In this document: positions 1 through 6,165 of the stretch, piece by piece | Layout of the letters: each line of letters begins with the position of its first letter | Position numbering within the stretch: the stretch's first letter is position 1 | Origin: Thermodesulfobacteriaceae bacterium | GTDB taxonomy: Bacteria; Desulfobacterota; Dissulfuribacteria; Dissulfuribacterales; UBA3076 | DNA: 12,983 nucleotides | Direction: 5' to 3' | Assembly (NCBI GenBank): GCA_012961845.1 | Contig: DTYO01000230.1 | Location: 1 to 12,983 of the forward strand | Made by a program: the position numbers and the translations under genes | Notes under the pieces: generated by a model | Database searches by the model: none | Seen by the model: the letters and a program-made list of their open reading frames with translations, nothing else | What the model was told of the DNA's origin: nothing

Positions 1-1133
1 AGGTTGTTGAAGTCGTGCGCTATTCCGCCTGCCATTGATCCCAAGGCTCTCAACTTTTCTGTATATACCAGTTTTTCAGTAGCTTTCTTCTGGTGTGTAA
101 TGTCGTGTATAACCAGCATGCTGCCATGCCTTGAATCTCCGGAATGCCTCAGAGGGTGCATGAAAATGTCTGCCGGAAATATCGAGCCGTCCGGCCGCAG
201 CATGGCGACATCGGAAAGCTTGATCATCTTTCCGTTGTCAATCGCCTGCTTCAGCTTGAGATATTCGCTTTTATTCCGGAAAAGCCTGTCCGGGCTGGTT
301 CCGGTAATTTTGCCCTGCTCGCATGCCAGTATGGATGTAAATTTCGGATTGACATGCTGGATTGTTCCTTCGGGCCCAATGAGACATATTCCCTGAGGAG
401 CATTCTCTATGACGGATTCCATATAGGCAACGTTTGCCCTGAGTTCTCGGTTTGCATGCCGCAGCTCATTTGTTTTTCTGTCTATCAGTTGTTTCAACTG
501 TGTGTGACTTCTATCCAGTTTCTCATTGAGATCTGTAGTATAGAGAAGGTGTCCTATGACATTTGAAAGTATGATCAGGTCCCGTCTCCTGTAGTTGGGC
601 ATTGATACAGGCCCATCAGCACTGAGATTCAGTACCCCCCAGTTCCACAGAGGCAGACAGGCAAGACTGCGGGGCGTAATACACGTACCGATCTTTTCCG
701 GCAGGGGCTCTGTTTCAGCGTCTTCGATAAATACCGGATTATGAGATTCGAAAACCTGCCATGCCACGCCTTCTCCCCGTTTAAAAACGAGATCCGTGTT
801 GTATTTCCGGTCCGGGGCGCCTCTCATTTTCTGGAGAAACCCTTTGGCCGCTACCAGTCTCAGCAGATCAACATCCGAGTCGTATAACAGTATAGACGCG
901 TTTTCAAAGCCCGTCTCATCCATCAGGATCTCTATTACACACTTACAGATTTCTTCACAGGACAACCTGTCTGAAACAGCCTCCACCAGCCTGAGTATTA
1001 TTCCCAGGACCTGATTCCCTTCCAGCTGCCGACGGTGCGTATCGATAAAACCAGCTCCCAGCAGATCTACCGCCTGTTCCAGTGGAATTTCAGCAGGCAA
1101 TTCAGGTCTGATCTTTTCTCGTCGATCCATCAT
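1..1133 (-). CDS. GAF-PAS sensor histidine kinase, C-terminus outside the window (partial)
   Basis: I translated this reading frame by hand from the complement. It opens with tandem ATGs at 1133 and 1130 and stays open to base 1, giving 377 codons. Residues about 30-185 look like a GAF domain, with an acidic/aromatic core and a PNYRRRDLIILSNVIGHLL end. A short helical linker rich in K, E, L and R covers about 195-235, followed by a PAS domain at about 235-345 (ENAPQGICLIGPEGTI, then HVNPKFTSIL). The frame then enters a HisKA dimerisation segment, LRALGSMAGGIAHDFNN, whose H373 is the expected phospho-acceptor. The catalytic ATPase domain and any receiver domain lie beyond the window. This H-box type is common in NtrB-like and hybrid kinases. 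No membrane segment is seen, so the sensor is probably cytoplasmic. The start lies 8 nt after the stop of the HDOD gene and lacks a strong Shine-Dalgarno, so translational coupling is likely. The ligand and the partner regulator are unknown. Confidence 0.92.
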   Translation of the reverse strand, partial: MMDRREKIRPELPAEIPLEQAVDLLGAGFIDTHRRQLEGNQVLGIILRLVEAVSDRLSCEEICKCVIEILMDETGFENASILLYDSDVDLLRLVAAKGFLQKMRGAPDRKYNTDLVFKRGEGVAWQVFESHNPVFIEDAETEPLPEKIGTCITPRSLACLPLWNWGVLNLSADGPVSMPNYRRRDLIILSNVIGHLLYTTDLNEKLDRSHTQLKQLIDRKTNELRHANRELRANVAYMESVIENAPQGICLIGPEGTIQHVNPKFTSILACEQGKITGTSPDRLFRNKSEYLKLKQAIDNGKMIKLSDVAMLRPDGSIFPADIFMHPLRHSGDSRHGSMLVIHDITHQKKATEKLVYTEKLRALGSMAGGIAHDFNN

Positions 1134-1141
1134 GATTTTTT

Positions 1142-2089
1142 CTAAGCAGAACCCAGTACTGCGCTGAGGCCTCTGACTTCTTTTTCCATATTGACTTTTA
1201 AGCTGAATAGATCTGCCAGTATTTCTGAATCCATTCCAACCCTGGAGAAAATTTCCGTGTCCAGCAGATCAGACATCTGTTCACTGCTTTCCATATGATC
1301 GGCCTGAGTTGTTATGAGGTCAGCCACATGTATCAGAGCAGATTCTGCAACAAATTTTTCTCCTTCAAGCGGTTCATGATGCCACAGAATAGTTTCTTTC
1401 AGAACTTCAGGAAGAGACCATCTGTCTGCTATCCAGTATCCCACAAGCGTGTGGGGTATGGTAAGCGATTTCTCTATTTCGTAACGGACGATGTTCCGCC
1501 TGGATTCAAGGCTCGAAATCCTGTCATAGTGAACTGCCAGCTTGGAGGCCATACCCAGGATGCCCAGATCGTGGAGCAGTCCCATCACATATGCCTCACT
1601 TCCTCTGACCAGATTAATCTGATCTGCAATCTCTCTTGCCAGTAGCCCTGTCATTATTGAGTGATGCCAGAATGAGAAACTGTCAAAAGATCTGGCCATG
1701 GAGCTGCTTCTGAACTGATTCATCAGGCAGACGGTCAATGCAACATTGCGTACTTCCTCCATGCCTATCAGTACCATTGCTCTGGCAATACTATTCACAT
1801 TTCCGCGCAACCCGTAAAATGCGCTGTTGGCAATCTTCAAGACCTGTGCGGAAAGCCCTGGATCCCTTTCTATCACCTTTTCAAGTTCGGCAGCCTTACA
1901 TGTTTTATCGGTCAACATCCCGAGAATCTCTATAACTACGTTGCCTGTTAAAGGGAGATCATCCAGATCAAGGATTTCCTTCATCGTATCCAGATCAATT
2001 CTCTCACTGTTCAAACAGCAGTTTTCTTTCACGCAATTCTGATTCCGGATAATATACGCTGCATCTGTACCCAATCTTTCTCTCTGCAA
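1142..2089 (-). CDS. HDOD-domain signalling protein
   Basis: This 315-residue protein is dominated by an HDOD domain at about residues 36-235. Family signatures include LPLTGNVVIEIL, ERDPGLSAQVLKIANSAFYG (73-92), an FWHHS segment (140-144), GLLHDLGILGM (170-180, HD at 173-174), IPHTLVGYWIADRWSLPE and ILWHHEP. HDOD proteins are non-catalytic relatives of HD-GYP phosphodiesterases and usually act as scaffolds in two-component, motility or c-di-GMP signalling. The N-terminal 35 residues are extra and contain C19, C24 and C25. The annotated start is TTG at 2089, with GGAGGAG 14 nt upstream (2104-2110). The first ATG is codon 36, just before the domain, so a shorter product of about 280 residues is possible. 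It is followed after 8 nt by the histidine kinase gene and preceded, 116 nt away, by the Crp/Fnr regulator gene. Its output is unknown, but pairing with the kinase is a reasonable inference. Confidence 0.94.
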   Translation of the reverse strand: MQRERLGTDAAYIIRNQNCVKENCCLNSERIDLDTMKEILDLDDLPLTGNVVIEILGMLTDKTCKAAELEKVIERDPGLSAQVLKIANSAFYGLRGNVNSIARAMVLIGMEEVRNVALTVCLMNQFRSSSMARSFDSFSFWHHSIMTGLLAREIADQINLVRGSEAYVMGLLHDLGILGMASKLAVHYDRISSLESRRNIVRYEIEKSLTIPHTLVGYWIADRWSLPEVLKETILWHHEPLEGEKFVAESALIHVADLITTQADHMESSEQMSDLLDTEIFSRVGMDSEILADLFSLKVNMEKEVRGLSAVLGSA

Positions 2090-2205
2090 TATGGTATCCA
2101 GAACTCCTCCTATCCTGTATTCAACCCTGCAACAGCAAAATAATCATCTGGTTTGTTGTTTCGGTGCTCAGGATGTATATCGGCATGATTCAAGGGCAGC
2201 TGTAA

Positions 2206-2895
2206 TCAGGATAGGCGCCTCAAACCTGCTGCCAGTTCTTCTAGTCTTTCTCTGTCGGTAATTAGGATCTCAGAGCCGTTTATTACAATTACGCCTTCCC
2301 TGGACATCCTGAAAAATATCCTGGAGAGTGTTTCAGGAATTGTTCCCAGCAGGCTGGCAAGCTGTGACTTCGAAAGGTCCAGTTTCAATCTGTCAGCTCC
2401 TTCGTGTTTGCTGCTCAACACCACCAGAAATGCTGCAAGTCTGGCAGGCACCTCTCTCAGCGAAAGATTCTCTATGAGCTTTGTGAACTTTCTAAGCCGC
2501 ATTGCAAGCAGTGCCAGCATGTTCATCGCTAGCATAGGTTCCCTGGAAATCAGTTCAACAAAGGCCTTTCTCGGGAAAAAAAGTACCCTTGCGGTTTCTA
2601 TTGCCTGGGCATTTGCTGGAAAACGCCCGCCCGCAAACACCGCCACCTCTGCAAATGGTTCTCCCGGCCCAAGGATGTGGAGTATCTGTTCCTTCCCGTC
2701 AACCGACAGCTTGAAGACCTTGATCTTTCCGGATTCTATTACATAAAACCCTTTGCCCGGCTGGCCTTCTGAAAAAATCATCTCTCCTCTATCGTATTCT
2801 TCCCACAAAGTGATCCGGGCTATTTCATCTATGAATTGAGGAGACAATTCCTTAAACAGAGGTGTTTTTTTTATTACTGTCAGTTTGTCTTTCAT
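2206..2895 (-). CDS. Crp/Fnr-family transcriptional regulator, DNR-like
   Basis: This 229-residue cytoplasmic regulator has the usual family length. An N-terminal cyclic-nucleotide-type beta-roll spans about 12-125 (EGQPGKGFYVIESGKIKVF, then GPGEPFAEVAVFAGG). A long dimerisation helix lies around 125-150. A C-terminal winged helix-turn-helix follows at about 170-215 (LDLSKSQLASLLGTIPETLS). The recognition helix has E188, S191 and R192, the E-xx-SR pattern that reads TTGAT half-sites in FNR/DNR proteins. The effector pocket lacks the E. coli CRP cAMP signature, and the protein has no cysteine, so it cannot carry an FNR-type Fe-S cluster. A redox, NO or haem signal as in DNR is possible but not shown. 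A palindrome with TTGAT and ATCAA half-sites lies 42-60 nt upstream, which suggests autoregulation. Downstream on the same strand are the HDOD and kinase genes. No strong Shine-Dalgarno precedes the ATG. Confidence 0.94.
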   Translation of the reverse strand: MKDKLTVIKKTPLFKELSPQFIDEIARITLWEEYDRGEMIFSEGQPGKGFYVIESGKIKVFKLSVDGKEQILHILGPGEPFAEVAVFAGGRFPANAQAIETARVLFFPRKAFVELISREPMLAMNMLALLAMRLRKFTKLIENLSLREVPARLAAFLVVLSSKHEGADRLKLDLSKSQLASLLGTIPETLSRIFFRMSREGVIVINGSEILITDRERLEELAAGLRRLS

Positions 2896-2936
2896 TTCAG
2901 TTGTCTGTCCTTAACGCTTGTCTGTCTGTAAAAGAG

Positions 2937-2955
2937 GATTTTGATTCAAAATCAA
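2937..2955. promoter_or_regulatory. Palindromic operator candidate upstream of the Crp/Fnr gene
   Basis: Bases 2937-2953 form a perfect odd-length palindrome, GATTTTGA-T-TCAAAATC. The overlapping 2941-2955 reads TTGAT-N5-ATCAA, i.e. two perfect FNR/DNR half-sites with one extra spacer base compared with the classic TTGAT-N4-ATCAA box. It lies 42-60 nt before the regulator start codon, a sensible place for autoregulation. A lone TTGAT half-site also occurs at 2987-2991. Binding is inferred, not shown. Confidence 0.5.
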
Positions 2956-3148
2956 GTTGTCCACAGAAAGTGACTCCTGCATCTATTTGATTTTTCACCG
3001 CATTATTTATTACAGGACGCAAAAATTCGGCACAAGGATCATTTATGGGTAGAATTCAGTTTATCTGAATACACAGCCTTTGTGAACGGCTTTCATTAAT
3101 ATGTTGAAGATAAGCGGCATTATGATAACCTGATATCTATTTATTCAC

Positions 3149-3277
3149 ATGACACAGCATCTGCAGCGCCGGGGGGCGGTCAGGGTACACATGTATCTGA
3201 AGCACCCTGCGGGCAGGTTGTGCCGGACATTCACCGAATGTCCTGGTAATCGGTTCCCTCGATTGTTGCAGCAGTAA
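3149..3277 (+). CDS. Possible small basic leader ORF (42 codons)
   Basis: An ATG at 3149 opens a 42-codon frame ending in TAA at 3275-3277, two bases before the GTG start of the methyltransferase gene. The predicted peptide begins MTQHLQRRGAVRV and ends NRFPRLLQQ. It is rich in Arg and His, with two Cys, and I recognise no family. The downstream gene has no visible Shine-Dalgarno, so coupling to this small ORF is possible. However, the small ORF itself also lacks a ribosome binding site, and its sequence is dominated by hairpins. It may equally be a structured leader RNA that is open by chance. Confidence 0.22.
   Translation: MTQHLQRRGAVRVHMYLKHPAGRLCRTFTECPGNRFPRLLQQ
3181..3264 (+). repeat. 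Run of three hairpins in the leader of the methyltransferase gene
   Basis: Three successive inverted repeats are visible. CAGGGT (3181-3186) pairs with ACCCTG (3204-3209). GGACATTC (3225-3232) pairs with GAATGTCC (3236-3243) around a 3-nt loop. AATCG (3248-3252) pairs with CGATT (3260-3264) around a 7-nt loop. A competing CCTGC-GG-GCAGG hairpin (3206-3217) overlaps the 3' arm of the first. No T-tract follows, so this is not an ordinary intrinsic terminator. It ends 15 nt before the start codon. Confidence 0.5.
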
Positions 3278-3279
3278 TT

Positions 3280-4433
3280 GTGGACATGGAAAGGATATTT
3301 GAATACCAGAAGAGAAACAGATTTTTTGCCCGGATTCCATCCGGAATGGAAGGTCTGGGCGCAGTGGAACTCGAGGAACTGGGAGCCCTCGAGGTCAGAC
3401 CTGTCTACACGGGGATTCATTTCAGGGCAGACCGTGAAACTCTTTACCGCATAAATTACACCTCCAGGCTGGTCAGCCGGGTCTTGGCCCCCATTGCAGT
3501 CTTTAAATGCCACAATACGGGTTATCTGTACAGAAGGGCGCTGAGAATTGAATGGGAAAAGATCCTCTCTCCTGAATATTCATTCGCTGTGTCAGCAAAC
3601 ATATCCAACAGCAAAATCAGACATTCAAAATATGCAGCCCTGTGTCTGAAAGACGCAATTGCAGATTACTTCCGGCAAACAGTTGGAGACCGTCCGGATG
3701 TTGACACATCCAGCCCCGATCTGCGTCTGAACCTTCATATCGAAAACAATCGTGCCACCATAAGCATGGACACCTCCGGCGGCTCTCTCCACCAGAGAGG
3801 TTATCGAAAAGAATCAGTAGACGCCCCCATGCGTGAAACACTTGCGGCAGCAATAATACGCCTTTCGGGATGGAATGGAGAAGTACCGATCTATGATCCC
3901 ATGTGCGGCTCAGGCACATTGCTGTGCGAGGCGCTGTTGTCCATCTCACGGATACCATCCGGTTTTCTGCGTCTCAGGTTTGGATTTGAATTCCTTCCTG
4001 ATTTTGATATCCATGCATGGGATACTGTTAGACAGGTACAACAAAACTGGCAAGAAAGGTCCGGACAGGCCTTATTACCGGAAGTGACAGGTCCGGCAGG
4101 GCAGTCTCCATTGCAAGAAGAAATCTTGGAAGACTGCCTGGCGGAAGCAAGATAGACGTGTGGGTAATGCCATTTGAAAATGTCAGGGGAATCAAAGATT
4201 CTGTGATTGTAACCAATCCGCCCTATGGGATCCGGATGGGTGACAGAAATGAACTAAGATCTGTATATATGAATTTGGGCAATTTCCTGAAACGCCGCTG
4301 CACGGGATCCACGGCTTACATCTATTTCGGCAGTCCCGACATGGTGTCCTGGATCGGTCTTCGTCCGTCCTGGCGAAAATCCCTTAAAAGCGGGAACCTG
4401 GACGGACGGCTTGCAAAGTTCGTAATTTACTGA
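3280..4433 (+). pseudogene. THUMP-domain 23S rRNA guanine-N2 methyltransferase (RlmL/YpsC-like), frameshifted
   Basis: The product resembles the short form of RlmL (about 385 residues), which methylates a guanine N2 of 23S rRNA using S-adenosylmethionine. The first frame (3280-4155) has the N-terminal start FFARIPSGMEGLGAVELEEL, a THUMP region at about residues 50-150, and the SAM motif DPMCGSGTLLCEAL from D206. Homology leaves this frame near 4040. It resumes one base back, in the frame reading LITGSDRSGRAVSIARRNLG, and continues through the catalytic motif NPPYG (4215-4229) and the family-typical end LGNFLKRRCTGSTAYIYFG to TGA at 4431-4433. So all parts are present, split by a net loss of one base between 4032 and about 4070, perhaps in the AAAA run at 4043-4046. 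A sequencing error, a real null mutation or recoding cannot be told apart here, but no canonical slippery heptamer is seen. The start may be GTG 3280 or ATG 3286. The gene converges on trxB with 4 bp between the stops. Confidence 0.88.
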
Positions 4434-4437
4434 CGAA

Positions 4438-5382
4438 TCAGCGGCTTCCGGCCTTTTTCTTTTCTACATAATGGGCAGCGGCCAGGGCGGCCGTGCACCC
4501 GTCTGCAGCTGCCGACACGATCTGTCTGGCATATTTTTCCCTCAAGTCGCCTACGGCGAATATGCCTGGAATACGTGTCTCGCATTTTTCATCGGTCATG
4601 ACATAACCCTGGGCACTCAGCTTTATTCCGGCAGGTGCCAGTTCGCTGTTGGGTTTAAAACCGATAAAAATGAAGACACCGTCGGTCTTGAGAACGTCCT
4701 GTTCACCTGTTCCGGTATCTTTCAGATCCACGCTGGAGACTCCGTCTTCATCTGCATTGATCGCTGTAACTACAGAGCTCCAGAGAATTTTGATCTTTTT
4801 TTCAGCATGTATTCTCTGCTGAAGGATCCTGCTTGCCCTGAGCTCATCTCTTCTGTGTACGATATAGACCTGCCGGGCAAGCTTTGCCAGATACAGGGCT
4901 TCTTCCGCCGCGCTGTCGCCTCCCCCTACCACTACGACTGTTTTGTCCCTGAAAAAGAAGCCGTCACAGACGGCACAATAGGAAACTCCCTTTCCGTAAT
5001 ACTCCTCTTCACCTGGAATATTGAGTTTTCTGGGGCTGCCGCCGGTTGCCATGATCACCGAATGGGTCCGGATAATACCTTTGTCTGCAATTCTTACGGT
5101 GTGAAATTCGTTTCCTGGTTCCAGGACGGACACTTCGCTGTCGATTATCTCCAGGTCATATGACAGGGCGTGCTTATAAAACCTGTCTGCCAGGTCGGCT
5201 CCATTGATATGCTCAAACCCAAGATAGTTTTCTACCTCATTAGAAGTAACCACCTGCCCGCCGGGAAAACTCTTTTCCAAGAGCACAGTATTCATGGCGG
5301 CCCTCATTGAGTAGATTCCCGCAGACAGACCCCCAGGCCCGGCACCTATTATTACCACATCATAGAATCCATTTCCAGCCAT
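4438..5382 (-). CDS. trxB: Thioredoxin-disulfide reductase
   Basis: This cytoplasmic NADPH-dependent flavoenzyme reduces thioredoxin. The translated frame shows the FAD-binding GAGPGG near the N-terminus, the redox-active CAVC pair typical of low-molecular-weight TrxB, the NADPH-binding GGGDSA, the HRRDELRAS loop that contacts the NADP phosphate, and the C-terminal FAD motif GDLREKYARQIVSAAADG. I prefer ATG at 5382 (314 residues) to the in-frame GTG at 5391. GGAGAGG lies 8 nt before the ATG but would abut the GTG. Length and motifs match the family with no sign of damage. No thioredoxin gene is adjacent. It is transcribed divergently from the hsp20-lon pair. An alternative role with another disulfide substrate cannot be excluded, but trxB is by far the most likely. 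Confidence 0.96.
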   Translation of the reverse strand: MAGNGFYDVVIIGAGPGGLSAGIYSMRAAMNTVLLEKSFPGGQVVTSNEVENYLGFEHINGADLADRFYKHALSYDLEIIDSEVSVLEPGNEFHTVRIADKGIIRTHSVIMATGGSPRKLNIPGEEEYYGKGVSYCAVCDGFFFRDKTVVVVGGGDSAAEEALYLAKLARQVYIVHRRDELRASRILQQRIHAEKKIKILWSSVVTAINADEDGVSSVDLKDTGTGEQDVLKTDGVFIFIGFKPNSELAPAGIKLSAQGYVMTDEKCETRIPGIFAVGDLREKYARQIVSAAADGCTAALAAAHYVEKKKAGSR

Positions 5383-5693
5383 AATCAACACCTCTCCTTG
5401 TCAGTGCCTGTCCATGACAGGTCTTTTCACCCTGCCCCTGAACAAACCGTACCTGTGACGGCACAACCCATCATTCCCGGTCATGCACCGTTCAGCAACA
5501 CGAATTATTCAAGATACTAAGAGACTTTGCACAGGCATTCAAGACGTTTAAATTAATGTTTCCGGATAACCAGAAAACTGGACGTATCAAATTCATATTG
5601 ATTACTTTTTGTGCTAATATCTCTGTAGACGAATTCCGGGGTACATCCACCCGGAGAAAACATTCCATATCTACTGGAAGGAGGTTGCCAGAC
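5383..5693. other. Divergent trxB / hsp20 intergenic region
   Basis: This 311-bp stretch contains no convincing gene; the upstream extension of the hsp20 frame is judged non-coding. It holds a short perfect hairpin CCTGTC-CAT-GACAGG at 5407-5421 near trxB. It also holds an inverted repeat ATCAA-N7-TTGAT at 5586-5602, about 90 nt upstream of hsp20. I saw no CIRCE element and no clear heat-shock sigma-32 promoter. Confidence 0.55.
5676..5684 (+). promoter_or_regulatory. Strong Shine-Dalgarno deciding the hsp20 start
   Basis: GGAAGGAGG at 5676-5684 lies 9 nt before the ATG at 5694. It selects this start over the ATG at 5556 in the same frame, whose extra N-terminal residues do not resemble Hsp20. 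Confidence 0.85.
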
Positions 5694-6125
5694 ATGCCGG
5701 ATTTGATGTTGTGGAAGGACGAACAACTCAGACAGATCAGAAACGAGATGGACCTTCTTTTTGACATGCTCTGGGAGGATTTCAAGAATCCTGTCCTTAT
5801 GCGGCATCTCAGAAAGCCTTCTATCAATATTATCGAGACCGATGACAACATAGTCGTTACTGCGGATATTCAGGCTCAGCCCGGCAAACTCGAATGTACT
5901 GTTGCAGGAGACAGACTTACCATCAATAGAAGAAGGAGCCGGGAATTCTGCTGGCGGGGAGGCAGGCTTAGAAAAAGCGGCTGGTTTTCAAGCACAATCA
6001 AGCTTCCCGCCAAGGTTGAAGCAGAAAGTGCAAAGGCCACTTTCAGAGACGGATTGCTCAAGATAACACTCTGTAAGAAGAAAGAGAATCAGGTCACGCA
6101 GATCAAGATAGATATAGCTGAATAG
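5694..6125 (+). CDS. Small heat-shock protein, Hsp20/alpha-crystallin family
   Basis: This predicted cytoplasmic chaperone of 143 residues holds unfolding proteins in a refoldable state without ATP. The N-terminal arm (1-41) is helical and acidic with several Trp/Phe (QLRQIRNEMDLLFDMLW). The alpha-crystallin domain covers about 42-128, starting PSINIIETDDNIVVTADI and ending with the family signature A-x4-G-L-L-x-I (AKATFRDGLLKI, residues 113-124). A short C-terminal tail contains an IKI motif (137-139), the usual I-x-I anchor for oligomer assembly. The loop at about 80-95 is Arg-rich and carries C86, and the common ER-x-YG-x-F region is replaced by RKSGWFSSTIKLP. The Lon-type protease gene begins 40 nt downstream on the same strand, so the two are probably co-transcribed as a protein-quality-control unit. 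Confidence 0.93.
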   Translation: MPDLMLWKDEQLRQIRNEMDLLFDMLWEDFKNPVLMRHLRKPSINIIETDDNIVVTADIQAQPGKLECTVAGDRLTINRRRSREFCWRGGRLRKSGWFSSTIKLPAKVEAESAKATFRDGLLKITLCKKKENQVTQIKIDIAE

Positions 6126-6165
6126 ACCATATGTAATTCAGAGCAGAATATTATGGAGGACATAG

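Larger units (their letters stand above)
2896..3279. other. Divergent intergenic region between the Crp/Fnr and methyltransferase genes
   Basis: This 384-bp region changes in character. The left part (about 2896-3150) is AT-rich. It holds the palindrome at 2937-2955 and an inverted repeat ATTCAG-N5-CTGAAT at 3054-3070. The right part (about 3160-3265) is GC-rich and packed with inverted repeats, and it contains a possible small ORF (3149-3277). I could not identify convincing -35/-10 hexamers for either direction. Confidence 0.6.

Noticed and set aside
4..1014. Plus-strand open frames in the first kilobase
   Set aside because: They are antisense to the GAF-PAS histidine kinase, whose domain and H-box motifs are clear on the minus strand.
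4036..4050. Programmed -1 ribosomal frameshifting in the methyltransferase
   Set aside because: The sequence ACAACAAAACTGG contains no X-XXY-YYZ heptamer in the right phase and I see no clear downstream stimulator. RlmL-like proteins are not known to use recoding, so a mutation or sequence error is more likely.
4430..4441. A terminator between the convergent methyltransferase and trxB genes
   Set aside because: Only 4 bp separate the stop codons and I found no hairpin with a T-tract there, so any terminator would have to lie inside the coding regions.
5556..5693. N-terminal extension of the hsp20 frame to ATG 5556
   Set aside because: The extra 46 residues do not resemble Hsp20, and a strong Shine-Dalgarno sits just before ATG 5694.
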